Source: a bacterium (GTDB taxonomy: Bacteria; Pseudomonadota; Gammaproteobacteria; Burkholderiales; Burkholderiaceae_C). Taken from it: 34,955 nucleotides of DNA. The stretch covers positions 1 to 34,955 of the forward strand of contig JAVBXK010000111.1 in NCBI GenBank assembly GCA_030824555.1. The letters are read 5' to 3'. Positions within the stretch are counted from its first letter, which is position 1; the number at the start of each line of letters is the position of its first letter. A model generated the notes under the pieces. It saw only the letters and a list, made by a program, of their open reading frames with translations, searched no databases and was not told the origin of the DNA. Below, in pieces: positions 7,964 through 16,934 of this stretch. The position numbers were made by a program, and so were the translations under genes.

Positions 7964-8998
7964 GTGAACGACTTTTCACCCACCCTTCCGCCCGAGCTTG
8001 GGTCAGCGTCGTCGGTGTCGGCTGCTGATGTCGACTTGCTGCTGCCGCTGGCTGCCGCACCGCGCAAGGCCAAGCTGCTGGTGGTGGACGACCAGCCCAT
8101 TCACCTGCAGGTGCTGTACCGCGCCCTGTCGGCTGACCACCAGCTGTTCATGGCCACCAGTGGTGCACAGGCACTGAAGGTGATCAGGGAGCAAAACCCC
8201 GATCTGGTGCTGCTGGACGTGGTCATGCCAGACATGGACGGGTTCGAGGTGCTGCAGCACCTGAAAAGCAACCCCGAATCTGCCGCCATTCCGGTCATAT
8301 TCGTCACCGCCCACGGTGGTGACGAAATCGAAACCCAGTGCCTGCATGCCGGTGCGGTCGATTTCATTCCCAAACCGGTCAACCCGAGCGTGGTGCGTGC
8401 CCGCGTGAAAACCCACCTCACGCTCAAATTTCAGTCCGATTTTTTACGTGACATGGCTTTTCTGGATGGGTTGACCGGCGTGTCCAATCGCCGCCAGTTT
8501 GACGAGCGTCTGCCTGTCGAGTGGGGCCGTGCGCAGCGCAACGGCTCGGCGCTGACACTGATCATGCTCGACGTCGACTCCTTCAAGGCCTACAACGACC
8601 ATTACGGACACCAGGCCGGAGACGACTGCTTGCGCCAGATTGCTGCGGTGCTCAAGGCCGAGTTGCGTCGCCCGGCCGATCTGGTGGCACGTTATGGCGG
8701 CGAAGAGTTCGTGTGCCTGTTGCCTGACACAGGTTTCGATGACGGCATGGTCATGGGCCTGCGGTTGCTCAATGCCGTCAAGGCGCTGGCCATTCCGCAC
8801 CGTTTTTCGGTGGCCGAGCCCGTGGTCACCATCAGCCTCGGTGTGGCTACGCGCGAGGGCAGCGGCCAGGCCAGTCGTGCGACCTACCTGCTGTCATTGG
8901 CCGATTCGCAGCTGTATCAGGCCAAGCACAGTGGCCGTGCACAGGTGTGCGGGGCACGCTTGCCCATGGCGGCTGCACCGGCACAGGTGTCGGCATGA
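7964..8998 (+). CDS. Response regulator with GGDEF output (diguanylate cyclase)
   Basis: The 344-residue protein begins at GTG 7964, five bases after the kinase stop, which suggests translational coupling. An earlier in-frame ATG at 7874 lies inside the kinase gene and adds only unrelated residues. Receiver: D42-D43 pocket and phosphoacceptor D85 in L-L-D-V-V-M-P. GGDEF domain: signature G-G-E-E-F at 245-249, so the active site is intact, and an R-P-A-D inhibitory site at 236-239, exactly five residues upstream as in product-inhibited cyclases. It should make cyclic di-GMP from two GTP when the receiver is phosphorylated and be feedback-inhibited by the product. Position and spacing make it the likely output of the adjacent kinase; that link is inference. 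Confidence 0.92.
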   Translation: MNDFSPTLPPELGSASSVSAADVDLLLPLAAAPRKAKLLVVDDQPIHLQVLYRALSADHQLFMATSGAQALKVIREQNPDLVLLDVVMPDMDGFEVLQHLKSNPESAAIPVIFVTAHGGDEIETQCLHAGAVDFIPKPVNPSVVRARVKTHLTLKFQSDFLRDMAFLDGLTGVSNRRQFDERLPVEWGRAQRNGSALTLIMLDVDSFKAYNDHYGHQAGDDCLRQIAAVLKAELRRPADLVARYGGEEFVCLLPDTGFDDGMVMGLRLLNAVKALAIPHRFSVAEPVVTISLGVATREGSGQASRATYLLSLADSQLYQAKHSGRAQVCGARLPMAAAPAQVSA

Positions 8999-9112
8999 AC
9001 CTGCCGATGGCGTGCTCAAAGCGGTATGGGCTGCGCTGTTTCTGACGCTGGGCTTGGATCTGATTGCCGACGGGGTGGGCACCATGCCCAGCCCGATCAT
9101 TTGGCTGGGGGG

Positions 9113-11506
9113 TCACCCACCTTTGTTGGTGCGTTGCAGTTCGTCCATTGAGCGCACGGCACTGCGGTAAGCACCGCAACCGATGAGTCGGTTGCTGTCG
9201 ATCGGCAAAACATAAGATGCCTTGCCCTTCACATCGCCTGTGACCAGATTGATGATGTTGTATTCAATCCAACCGCCGCCAGCGTCAGCGCGGTTCCATG
9301 CATCGGTGGTCAGTTGTTTGGCATCCACTCCCGGCGCGGCGCTTGTGTGGGTGCCCACCTTCGATTCGTCCATGCCCATGACGCGGTAGTAGCCTTCACG
9401 GTCGATCACGAACACGTACAGGTCGCGATCGATGAACTGGCCGCCTTTGACGTGGAAGTCTTTGTATGCGCGGTCAAAACCCACACGTTTGACGTGCTCG
9501 GCGGCGCGTACCGTCAGTGATTTGGCTTCGTCAGCTGTGCCCTGACGCAAGTGGATATGGTTCACCGCGTCAGCCAATTGTGTGGCGCGTTCGATCAGGC
9601 GGTGTGAGCGGTGCTGTGTACGTTCGACCAGCGCGGAGTTCTCTGCCGTCACCGAGTCGAGGTCGCCCACTGCAATCACCACTTCATTGAGCGATGTGCT
9701 CTGGTCTGCGCTGGCGTGTGCAATGCCCTGCATGCCTTGGGTGACCTTTGCAATGCTTTGGATGAGCGTGCCCATGAGCGAACTGACTGTGGCAATTTCA
9801 CCCACCGAAGTGCCCACGCGGGCGGATGACTCGGCAATCAGCTTGCGCACCTCTGATGCCGCTTCCTGGCTGCGTTTGGCCAAGTTGCGGACCTCGGATG
9901 CCACCACGGCAAACCCGCGCCCCTGCTCACCCGCGCGGGCGGCCTCGACGGCTGCGTTGAGCGCCAGGATGTTGGTCTGGAACGCGATGCTGTCGATGGT
10001 GCCGATGATTTCGGTCATGCGCGACGACGAGGTCTTGAGCGTGTCCATGCCTTTCACGGTTTTGCTCATGAGATCGGAGCCGGCATCGGTCTGTTCACGC
10101 AGCTGCTGCGTCATGCCACTCACATCGTGGGCCACACCTGCGTTTTGTTTGACCATGTCTCCCACCATGCGCACATTGGAGGTGGTTTCTTCCAGGCTGG
10201 CTGCTTGGGCCTGTGTGCGGTCGGCCAGCAAGGTGCTGTCCGTGACGAGCGAGTGCCCAACGTCGCCCACCAATGCGGCAGCACTGCGCACTTCAGCCAC
10301 CAGTGACGACAGGCTCGTCAGCATGTCTTCAAACGTACGGCCGATGCGGGCCATTTCGTCGTTGCCATCGACATGGACGATGGATGCCAGGTTTCCTTCG
10401 GCCGCCTGCTTCATCGATTTGCCCAAAGCGGCCAGACTGCCCAGTGTGGCCGTTCCAAATGCGATCAATGCGTACATCATGAAAAAGGCGCCCAGTGTGG
10501 CCAGCGCGGTCAGCGTGGTGATCTGAGTGACCAGCCCTTGTTTGCGCTCGTTCAGCAAGGTGGTCATGCGTTGCGAAATGGCTTTCTGAAACTTGATGGC
10601 CGCACCGATGGTTTGCGTGCCAGCATCGAAAAATGCCGATGCTTCGCCCACAGGGCGGCCTTCGCCAAAAGATTTCTGGCCGACCGCCAAGTAGGCAGCT
10701 ACTTGTGCTTTGGTGTCGTTCCACAGTGCGGGTGGTGGCTCGTTCTGGCGCTGCAACGAGGCCATGCGCAAATCGATACCGTGCGTCAGCACCTCCATGT
10801 CGCGCAGCAGTCCCAGTGCCATTGCAATTTCGACGGATGAAGCGTCGCCACGTGCCAGCAAGCCGGCCCCCGAGCCGCGCAGCAGTCCCATGGCTTCTAC
10901 CCAGGGCAAGGTGCGGCTCACCATCACATCCATCAGAAAATAAGTGGCCGGGCTGGGGTCGAACAACAGGCCAGATGTTTCGCCGACATAGTCGGCCATG
11001 TCTATCAGGTGGCTGACCTGGGCTGTGTGCGTTGCAAACTGTTTGGCACGCGGCTCGCTGTTGGAATCGGCCACCAGTTGCTCGATCGCCTGGCGAAGCG
11101 GGGGCCATTGTTTGTCCAGTGCAAGTTGGGGTTTGTCACGCGCGACAACGTCCACAGCCGTCAAGGCTTGTTTCAGTTGCTGCCGTGTTGCTTCACGCGG
11201 GGCCTTGGCGGCTTCGTCACCCGACAGCACGCGGTTGGTCAGACCCCGGTGCGTCTGGATGTGCAGCGCCACGTCGGTCAGCGCTTCTACGGCGGACACG
11301 CCCTCCAGTTCAGCTTCCGCCACGCGGATATCGTCAAGCAAGTGCTGGGTCAGCATCACCATGGCAATCACCAGCGGCACCAGCAGCAAACTGGCAATGC
11401 CCAGCAGCTTGGTCTTCATGCTGATGCGCCTCATCAGTGCAACGCCGGGGCGCATGATCGCTGGGGCATGATGGCTGTTGGGTGCGGCGGCGTTGGGTGT
11501 GCTCAT
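9113..11506 (-). CDS. Methyl-accepting chemotaxis protein with C-terminal Cache-like domain
   Basis: The 797-residue chemoreceptor starts at ATG 11506; an extension to 11581 adds no signal. A first membrane helix at 33-53 is followed by an all-helical periplasmic sensor of ~280 residues whose opening T-H-R-G-L-T recalls NIT-type sensors. Then come a second helix near 335-358, a HAMP region, and the signalling hairpin with the conserved [11 protein letters not shown] stretch at about 515-525. After it, residues ~665-785 resemble a single Cache domain (D-L-Y-V-F-V-I-D, then G-Y-Y-R-V-M-G), which is usually extracytoplasmic but here must be in the cytoplasm. It probably couples two signals to CheA/CheW. 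It is convergent with the GGDEF gene. Ligands are unknown. Confidence 0.9.
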   Translation of the reverse strand: MSTPNAAAPNSHHAPAIMRPGVALMRRISMKTKLLGIASLLLVPLVIAMVMLTQHLLDDIRVAEAELEGVSAVEALTDVALHIQTHRGLTNRVLSGDEAAKAPREATRQQLKQALTAVDVVARDKPQLALDKQWPPLRQAIEQLVADSNSEPRAKQFATHTAQVSHLIDMADYVGETSGLLFDPSPATYFLMDVMVSRTLPWVEAMGLLRGSGAGLLARGDASSVEIAMALGLLRDMEVLTHGIDLRMASLQRQNEPPPALWNDTKAQVAAYLAVGQKSFGEGRPVGEASAFFDAGTQTIGAAIKFQKAISQRMTTLLNERKQGLVTQITTLTALATLGAFFMMYALIAFGTATLGSLAALGKSMKQAAEGNLASIVHVDGNDEMARIGRTFEDMLTSLSSLVAEVRSAAALVGDVGHSLVTDSTLLADRTQAQAASLEETTSNVRMVGDMVKQNAGVAHDVSGMTQQLREQTDAGSDLMSKTVKGMDTLKTSSSRMTEIIGTIDSIAFQTNILALNAAVEAARAGEQGRGFAVVASEVRNLAKRSQEAASEVRKLIAESSARVGTSVGEIATVSSLMGTLIQSIAKVTQGMQGIAHASADQSTSLNEVVIAVGDLDSVTAENSALVERTQHRSHRLIERATQLADAVNHIHLRQGTADEAKSLTVRAAEHVKRVGFDRAYKDFHVKGGQFIDRDLYVFVIDREGYYRVMGMDESKVGTHTSAAPGVDAKQLTTDAWNRADAGGGWIEYNIINLVTGDVKGKASYVLPIDSNRLIGCGAYRSAVRSMDELQRTNKGG

Positions 11507-11640
11507 ATAGCCCTCTGGGGTGCGCGATACATTCAGGAAGTGTACGACCAGGCCGTGCGGATACTCCCGTAAATCAGGCAAAAAACGGAGGGTGTTTGCA
11601 CCGTGTTTTCCCTATGCACGGTGCGGGGTGGCTTGTTGTC

Positions 11641-12063
11641 TCAGCGTGGGCGCGATGCGAGCAGTTTGCGGGACTCGTCCAGACGCATCTCCAGGTAGGC
11701 CCCGAACATCTCTTGCACGGCCACGCCACGCAGCCGCTCGACCAGTTCGCGGCCGTCCGGGCCCAGGAACAGCACGGTGGGGGCCAGTCGTGCCTTCCAC
11801 GCCGTGACCTGTGCTGCGGGGGTGATGGGTTTGCCGTCAAAGCCGGTCAGTGCCGATGTGCGGTCGGTCATGTCGACTTGGATGGCGTGCACCTGTCCAT
11901 CTCGCAGCATGGGGCCCAGGTAGTTGTTGCGGACCACGTCGCAGAACGGGCAGCCCTTGAGTGTGGTCATCACCACAAGAGGTTGGCCTTGGGCGGCGGC
12001 TGCGCGTGCCACGTTCGGCAGCGAGTCGGTGGTGGGCAGGGCCGCAATGGGTGCATGTGTCAT
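11641..12063 (-). CDS. Thioredoxin-fold protein with CPFC motif
   Basis: The 140-residue protein, read from ATG 12063, has a thioredoxin-like fold with C-P-F-C at 38-41, a following helix, and a cis-proline region A-P-T-V-L-F-L. There is no signal peptide or lipobox with this start, so it is probably cytoplasmic. A longer frame to 12138 would run through the divergent PTS promoter region. It resembles short thioredoxin or SoxW-like proteins, but the active-site dipeptide P-F is closer to glutaredoxin and DsbG-type proteins. It is transcribed away from the PTS operon with only 50 bp between the starts. The redox partner is unknown. Confidence 0.75.
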   Translation of the reverse strand: MTHAPIAALPTTDSLPNVARAAAAQGQPLVVMTTLKGCPFCDVVRNNYLGPMLRDGQVHAIQVDMTDRTSALTGFDGKPITPAAQVTAWKARLAPTVLFLGPDGRELVERLRGVAVQEMFGAYLEMRLDESRKLLASRPR

Positions 12064-12113
12064 GGCGCTATTGTGCTGAAAAGTCGGTTGAATCTGCGCT
12101 GATAATCCGGTGC

Positions 12114-12557
12114 ATGAACGGCATACTCGTGATTGCACATGCTCCGCTGGCCAGCGCGCTGCGTCTGTGCGTGTTGCATGTGTTTCCCGATGCTGCCACG
12201 GCCGTTGCCGCCCTGGATGTTCAGCCCAATGTACCCCCCGAAGAAACGTTGCAGCAGGCCCGCCTGATGGTGGCGCAACTGGGTACCGACCAGACGCTGG
12301 TGCTGACCGACCTGTTCGGTGCCACGCCGTGCAACGTGGCCCAGCGGCTCACCGAGGGCATACCTGGCCGACTCATTGCCGGCGTCAGCTTGCCGATGCT
12401 GCTGCGTGCCGTGAGCTACCGGCATGAGGCGCTTGACCTGCTGGTCTCGCGTGCCCTGGCCGGTGGCACACAAGGCATCCTGACCGTGAACATCACAGCC
12501 CCGCAGAACCAGTCCCGACGCAACCATGATCAAAACCACCACGACCATCAGCAATAA
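12114..12557 (+). CDS. PTS EIIA component, mannose family
   Basis: The 147-residue protein matches the EIIA-Man fold: N-terminal G-I-L-V-I-A-H with phosphoryl-acceptor His9, the D-L-F-G-A-T-P-C-N block, and G-V-S-L-P-M-L-L. In this family EI and HPr pass phosphate from phosphoenolpyruvate to His9. No EIIB or EIIC gene lies in the window, so a regulatory rather than transport role is likely, as known for incomplete PTS in other Burkholderiales. The last ~16 residues are rich in Asn, His and Gln and lie in the stretch where the gene overlaps ptsH by 32 bases, so the tail may be a by-product of the overlap. Confidence 0.88.
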   Translation: MNGILVIAHAPLASALRLCVLHVFPDAATAVAALDVQPNVPPEETLQQARLMVAQLGTDQTLVLTDLFGATPCNVAQRLTEGIPGRLIAGVSLPMLLRAVSYRHEALDLLVSRALAGGTQGILTVNITAPQNQSRRNHDQNHHDHQQ

Positions 12558-12795
12558 GCTGGGCTTGCATGCCCGTGCGTCCGCCAAGCTCACCAAACTG
12601 GCCGGGAGTTTTTCGTGCGAGGTCTGGATGTCGCGTGGCGAGCGGCGTATCAATGCCAAAAGCATCATGGGTGTCATGATGCTCGCTGCGGGCATCGGCA
12701 CCATGGTCGAGTTGGAAACCAACGGCACGGACGAGCAGGTTGCCATGGATGCCCTGCTGGCGCTGATTGCCGACAAGTTCGGAGAGGGTGAATGA
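12526..12795 (+). CDS. ptsH: HPr phosphocarrier protein
   Basis: The 89-residue protein is of typical HPr length. It has the active-site His15 in G-L-H-A-R-A-S and the regulatory Ser46 in the A-K-S-I-M-G-V motif, the serine that HPr kinase modifies in bacteria that have that enzyme. It carries phosphate from EI to EIIA. The start lies 32 bases inside the end of the EIIA gene and the stop overlaps the EI start by four bases, so all three genes are translationally coupled. Confidence 0.95.
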   Translation: MIKTTTTISNKLGLHARASAKLTKLAGSFSCEVWMSRGERRINAKSIMGVMMLAAGIGTMVELETNGTDEQVAMDALLALIADKFGEGE

Positions 12796-14558
12796 GCTTT
12801 TCCGTTCACGGCATCGCTGTATCCAGCGGCGTGGCCATTGGTCGCGCCGTGCTGGTGGCGTCCAGCCGTGTGGACGTGGCCCACTATTTTGTCGATGCAG
12901 ACCAGACCGAACGCGAACTCAACCGAGTGCGCGTGGCCCGCGACGAGGTGGTAGCCGAGGTGTGCCGCGTGCAGCAGACATTGCAGGAAATGCCGGGCAA
13001 AGACGGTCATGTCGAACTGGCCGCGCTGCTCGATGTCCACCTGATGCTGTTGCAGGACGAGCACCTGACCGATGGCGTGAAGCACTGGATCATGGACCGC
13101 CGCTACAACGCCGAGTGGGCCTTGACGGCGCAGCTGGAGGTGGTTGCCAGGCAGTTCGACGAAATGGAAGACCCGTACCTGCGTGAGCGCAAGGCCGACC
13201 TGGAGCAGGTGGTCGAACGCGTGCTGCGGGCCATGCGCGGGGTGGTTTCACCGGTGGTGCAGCCGCCAGCGCCGAGTCGCAAGGCCCCGCAGGGATTGCT
13301 GCTGGACGACACCATTGACGTGCCACTGATCCTGGTGGCGCACGACCTGTCTCCCGCCGACATGCTGCAGTTCAAGCAAAGCGTGTTTGCAGGGTTTGTG
13401 ACCGATGTGGGGGGCAAGACCTCGCACACGGCCATCGTGGCGCGCAGCATGGACATCCCTGCTGTGGTGGGGGCCCGGTCGGCCAGCCAGATCATCGAGC
13501 AGGACGACTGGATCATCATTGATGGCGAGGCTGGCGTGGTCATTGTCGATCCGTCGCCCATCATCCTGGCCGAGTATGGTTTCAGGCAGCGGCAGACCGA
13601 GGTCGAGCGCGAGCGCCTGAGCCGCTTGCGCAGCACCCCGTCAGTCACGCTGGATGGTGAGTCGGTGGAGTTGCTGGCCAATATCGAAGAGCCCAAGGAC
13701 TGCGTCAGTGCCCTGAGGGCGGGCGCAGTGGGCGTGGGGCTGTTTCGCAGCGAATTCCTGTTCATGGGGCGCCAGGGCAATCTGCCCGACGAGGAAGAGC
13801 AATACCAGGCGTACTTGGCGGCGGTGCTGGGAATGGAGGGTTTGCCCGTCACCATCCGCACGGTCGATGTGGGGGCTGACAAGCCGTTGGATCGCAGTCG
13901 CAATGCAGAAGACCACCTGAACCCCGCACTGGGTTTGCGTGCCATCCGCTGGAGCCTGGCCGAGCCAGCCATGTTCCTCACGCAGTTGCGTGCCATTTTG
14001 CGTGCAGCGGCCCATGGCCCCGTGAACTTGCTGATCCCCATGCTGGCGCATGTCAGCGAAATCAGGCAATCGCTGGCGTTCATCGACAAAGCGCGTGGCC
14101 AGCTGAACGCGAAGGGCCAACTCTATGGCCCAGTGAAGATTGGGGCGATGATTGAGGTGCCTGCTGCGGCGCTGATGGTGGACGTGTTCCTGAAATATTT
14201 CGATTACCTGTCCATCGGCACCAACGACCTCATCCAGTACACGTTGGCCATTGACCGCGTGGACGAGTCGGTGTCTCACCTGTACGACCCCATGCACCCG
14301 GCGGTATTGCAGTTGGTTGCCCGCACCATCGAGTCCGGGCGTGCGCAGGGAAAGGCAGTCAGCGTGTGCGGCGAACTGGCCGGCGACGTGACCATGACCC
14401 GGCTGTTGCTGGGCCTGGGTTTGCGCAGTTTTTCCATGCACCCGTCGCAGGTGCTGGCGGTCAAGCAGCAAGTGCTGCGGTGTGACACGCGCAAGCTGCA
14501 AGCGTTGGCCCGCGCCGCGCTGGCCGCAGAAGAACCCGCGCTCGTGATGGCGGGTTGA
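12792..14558 (+). CDS. ptsI: Phosphoenolpyruvate-protein phosphotransferase, PTS enzyme I
   Basis: The 588-residue protein is full-length EI. The N-terminal HPr-binding and phosphohistidine domain contains His212 in G-G-K-T-S-H-T-A. The C-terminal PEP-binding barrel shows F-R-S-E-F-L-F, the G-A-M-I-E-V-P stretch, the catalytic T-N-D-L-I-Q-Y region and a catalytic Cys in V-C-G-E-L-A-G. The reaction is phosphate transfer from phosphoenolpyruvate to HPr in the cytoplasm. ATG 12792 overlaps the ptsH stop (ATGA). The 3' end is five bases from the end of the convergent DMT exporter gene, with no obvious terminator between them. Confidence 0.96.
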   Translation: MSFSVHGIAVSSGVAIGRAVLVASSRVDVAHYFVDADQTERELNRVRVARDEVVAEVCRVQQTLQEMPGKDGHVELAALLDVHLMLLQDEHLTDGVKHWIMDRRYNAEWALTAQLEVVARQFDEMEDPYLRERKADLEQVVERVLRAMRGVVSPVVQPPAPSRKAPQGLLLDDTIDVPLILVAHDLSPADMLQFKQSVFAGFVTDVGGKTSHTAIVARSMDIPAVVGARSASQIIEQDDWIIIDGEAGVVIVDPSPIILAEYGFRQRQTEVERERLSRLRSTPSVTLDGESVELLANIEEPKDCVSALRAGAVGVGLFRSEFLFMGRQGNLPDEEEQYQAYLAAVLGMEGLPVTIRTVDVGADKPLDRSRNAEDHLNPALGLRAIRWSLAEPAMFLTQLRAILRAAAHGPVNLLIPMLAHVSEIRQSLAFIDKARGQLNAKGQLYGPVKIGAMIEVPAAALMVDVFLKYFDYLSIGTNDLIQYTLAIDRVDESVSHLYDPMHPAVLQLVARTIESGRAQGKAVSVCGELAGDVTMTRLLLGLGLRSFSMHPSQVLAVKQQVLRCDTRKLQALARAALAAEEPALVMAG

Positions 14559-14563
14559 CTCCC

Positions 14564-15412
14564 TCAGTGCTTGGCCCGACTGCCGATCACGGCGGCACCG
14601 ATGATGAGCGCCGCCGCCAGCGTCACGTGCCAGGTCAGTGGCTTGCCTTGTGTGAGCAGCAGCAGGCCTGTTGACAGCAAGGGTGTCAGGAAACTCAGCA
14701 ATCCGATCTTGCGCGGGTCGCCACGCTTGAGCGCCGCATCCCACAGGAAAAATGCGCCGCCCAGCGGCCCCAGCCCCATGGCGGCTATCAGCATCCAGTC
14801 GTTCATGCTCAGGGGTGTGGCGGGCTCCAGCCAGGCATGACACACCAAGGCGAGCAGCCCGGACAATGCTGCGAACGTGCCAATGGCCGAGGTGGGAAAC
14901 AGTGCCACGCGGCGTGTGAGCAGTGAATAGCTCGACCAGATGAATGCCGCAGCCAGCGCGAGCACGTAGCCCCATTCGAACTGCAAGTTCAGCCCGGGAG
15001 CCGTGCCTGGCTTGCCCAGAATGGCCAGCGCAGCACCCGCAAAACCAACCAGTGCCGACACAACATGTACTGCATGCAGGCGCAAACCGGGCAGGAACAC
15101 TGGCGCCATGATGACGATGCCCAGTGGCCACAGGTAGTTGACCAGGTTGGCTTCGACCGGTGGCGCATGGCGAAACGCCAGGAACAGCAGGAAGTGGTAG
15201 CCAAACAGGCCGTACAGCCCCAGCGCCAGCGTTGGCAGCGGGACACGCCATTCAGCCAGTCTGAAACGCGACAACGGGAGCGCAATGAGGCTGCCGATCA
15301 GCAACGACAGGCCGGTTAACAGGAAGGGGGGGACATGTGCGAGTGAGACCCCCAGTGTGGCCAACGAGCCCCAAAGGGCGATGGCGGCAAGGGCCAGCAG
15401 TTCAGAGTTCAT
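14564..15412 (-). CDS. DMT-superfamily (EamA) membrane exporter
   Basis: The 282-residue protein is almost entirely hydrophobic with about ten predicted helices in two EamA-like halves (A-L-W-G-S near the start of half one, F-I-W-S-S-Y near the start of half two). This is the usual size of drug/metabolite transporters. The overall pattern recalls the YddG and RhtA groups, which export aromatic or other amino acids, but substrate cannot be read from sequence. The start at 15412 leaves a 111-bp divergent region shared with the AhpD-like gene, including a CCCC-A-GGGG palindrome. Confidence 0.85.
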   Translation of the reverse strand: MNSELLALAAIALWGSLATLGVSLAHVPPFLLTGLSLLIGSLIALPLSRFRLAEWRVPLPTLALGLYGLFGYHFLLFLAFRHAPPVEANLVNYLWPLGIVIMAPVFLPGLRLHAVHVVSALVGFAGAALAILGKPGTAPGLNLQFEWGYVLALAAAFIWSSYSLLTRRVALFPTSAIGTFAALSGLLALVCHAWLEPATPLSMNDWMLIAAMGLGPLGGAFFLWDAALKRGDPRKIGLLSFLTPLLSTGLLLLTQGKPLTWHVTLAAALIIGAAVIGSRAKH

Positions 15413-15446
15413 GTGGCAGGCAAAGGCATTTGAGCCATGTCAATGT

Positions 15447-15460
15447 ATACCCCAGGGGGT
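15447..15460. promoter_or_regulatory. Candidate operator, ATACCCC-A-GGGGGT palindrome
   Basis: ATACCCC (15447-15453), one A, then GGGGGT (15455-15460), in the divergent region between the exporter and the AhpD-like gene. Operators of CsoR/FrmR/CstR-type repressors are built of C-run/G-run palindromes flanked by AT steps, which this resembles. No such repressor gene is in the window, so the link is only by similarity. Confidence 0.35.
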
Positions 15461-15523
15461 TGTGTCAAAGTCGCGAACTCGGCGGCCTGTGCGTGGGCCG
15501 CGTTTTTCAACCGGAGCAGATTC

Positions 15524-15880
15524 ATGAGCACTTTCGACCACACGGGCCTGATGGCCGATATCAATGCCAGCCTGGCACCCTTTCGGAAAGCCCAGCCCGA
15601 TGCCATGGCTGGTTTCGGGCAGATGGCCCGCGCGGCCATGAGCGAAGGTGCGTTGGATGGCAAGCAAAAAGAGCTGATTGCATTGGCCATCGGCATCACG
15701 CAGCGTTGTTCGGGCTGCATTGGCTTTCATGTGAAGGCGCTGCATAAATTGGGTTGCACCCGGTCAGAGCTGGAAGAAATGCTGGCCGTGTGCGTGTACA
15801 TGGGCGGTGGCCCCGCACTGATGTACGCGGCCGAAACCATCACGGCGTGGGAAATGCTGTCGCCACCCAGTGGTAACTGA
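15524..15880 (+). CDS. AhpD-like / carboxymuconolactone decarboxylase-family protein
   Basis: The 118-residue all-helical protein carries the AhpD core: C-S-G-C-I-G-F-H, a CxxC with a following His, as in alkylhydroperoxidase AhpD-type proteins. These use the cysteine pair and His in peroxide or disulfide chemistry; the classical decarboxylases of the family lack the CxxC, so a redox role is more likely. The start at ATG 15524 has a GGAG site 8-9 bases upstream; an upstream frame from 15437 runs over the palindromic operator-like sequence and is unlikely to be coding. The interspersed repeat copy C begins directly after the stop. Confidence 0.85.
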   Translation: MSTFDHTGLMADINASLAPFRKAQPDAMAGFGQMARAAMSEGALDGKQKELIALAIGITQRCSGCIGFHVKALHKLGCTRSELEEMLAVCVYMGGGPALMYAAETITAWEMLSPPSGN

Positions 15881-15935
15881 ATTTATAACAAAAAATGCAG
15901 CTACCGCTTAACTGCATTGATTTGTTAGCTATCAA
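15881..15935 (-). repeat. Short interspersed AT-rich repeat, copy C (inverted)
   Basis: It exactly fills the gap between the stop of the AhpD-like gene and the stop of lipA. Read on the minus strand it starts TTGATAGCT and has the core TTAAGCGGTA and then a T-rich instead of A-rich tail ending ATAAATT. It is the most diverged of the four copies in the window. Sitting between convergent genes, it may also act in termination. Confidence 0.5.
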
Positions 15936-16934
15936 TCATGGTGTTTGGTTGGCCAATGCATGCTCGGCTTGCTTGTCCGCGTGGTAACTGCTGCGCACCA
16001 TCGCGCCCACGGCAGCGTGGGTGAACCCCATTTCGTAGGCCTTGGCTTCGAACATCTTGAATGTGTCTGGGTGCACATAGCGCCGCACGGGCAGGTGATG
16101 GCCTGATGGCGCAAGGTACTGCCCAAGAGTCAGCATATTGATGCCGTGGTCGCGCATGTCTTGCATGGTGGCCAGGATTTCATCGTCTGTTTCGCCCAGG
16201 CCCACCATCAGGCCGCTTTTGGTGGGCACGTCAGGGAACAGGGCTTTGAACTTCTTCAGCAAATTGAGGCTGAATGCGTAGTCCGATCCAGGGCGGGCTT
16301 CCTTGTACAGCCTGGGCACGGTTTCCAAGTTGTGGTTCATCACATCCGGTGGTGCGGCTTTCAGTATGTCGAGCGCGCGGTCGTCACGCCCCCGGAAATC
16401 GGGTACCAGTACCTCGATCTGGGTGTGCGGTGACAGCTCTCGCGTTTGCTGGATGCACGCCACGAAGTGGCCTGCACCACCATCACGCAAATCATCGCGG
16501 TCCACGCTGGTGATCACCACGTACTTGAGTTTGAGTGCGGCAATGGTCTTGGCCAGGTTGGTGGGTTCGTTGGCATCCAGCGGGTCGGGGCGCCCGTGTC
16601 CCACGTCGCAAAACGGGCAGCGGCGCGTGCACTTGTCGCCCATGATCATGAAGGTGGCCGTGCCTTTGCCGAAGCATTCACCGATATTGGGGCAACTGGC
16701 TTCTTCGCACACCGTGACCAGCTTGTTGCTGCGCAGCACGTCCTTGATTTCGTAGAAGCGGGTGGTCGGGCTGCCCGCTTTGACGCGAATCCAGTCGGGT
16801 TTTTTCAGCGTTTCAGCCGGTACCACCTTTACAGGTATGCGCGATACCTTTGCTGCAGACTTCTGCTTGGCCGTGGGGTCGTAGGGCGCGGGGGTGTCCG
16901 GGCGTGAATCGGGGGGGGTTCCGGTGGAGCTCAT
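15936..16934 (-). CDS. lipA: Lipoyl synthase
   Basis: The 332-residue radical-SAM enzyme inserts two sulfurs into the octanoyl chain on lipoyl domains. It has both iron-sulfur sites: the auxiliary cluster cysteines C76, C81 and C87, and the radical-SAM triad C102, C106 and C109 (C-T-R-R-C-P-F-C). The substrate-side motifs G-L-M-V-G-L-G-E and G-Q-Y-L and the R-S-S-Y end are present. Start chosen at ATG 16934, which overlaps the lipB stop in ATGA; an ATG six codons earlier lies inside lipB. The first ~45 residues are Pro/Lys-rich and poorly conserved, as in many betaproteobacterial LipA. Protein acts in the cytoplasm after LipB. Confidence 0.96.
   Translation of the reverse strand: MSSTGTPPDSRPDTPAPYDPTAKQKSAAKVSRIPVKVVPAETLKKPDWIRVKAGSPTTRFYEIKDVLRSNKLVTVCEEASCPNIGECFGKGTATFMIMGDKCTRRCPFCDVGHGRPDPLDANEPTNLAKTIAALKLKYVVITSVDRDDLRDGGAGHFVACIQQTRELSPHTQIEVLVPDFRGRDDRALDILKAAPPDVMNHNLETVPRLYKEARPGSDYAFSLNLLKKFKALFPDVPTKSGLMVGLGETDDEILATMQDMRDHGINMLTLGQYLAPSGHHLPVRRYVHPDTFKMFEAKAYEMGFTHAAVGAMVRSSYHADKQAEHALANQTP

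Noticed and set aside
8999-9112. Short plus-strand hydrophobic frame between the GGDEF gene and the MCP gene
   Set aside because: It runs into the convergent MCP gene and has no ribosome site or known similarity.
12101-12106. GATAAT near the EIIA start as a -10 box
   Set aside because: It ends seven bases before the ATG and has no -35 at a usable distance.
13641-15251. 536-codon open frame opposite ptsI and across the DMT gene
   Set aside because: It crosses the ends of two genes with strong domain support and has shadow-type composition.
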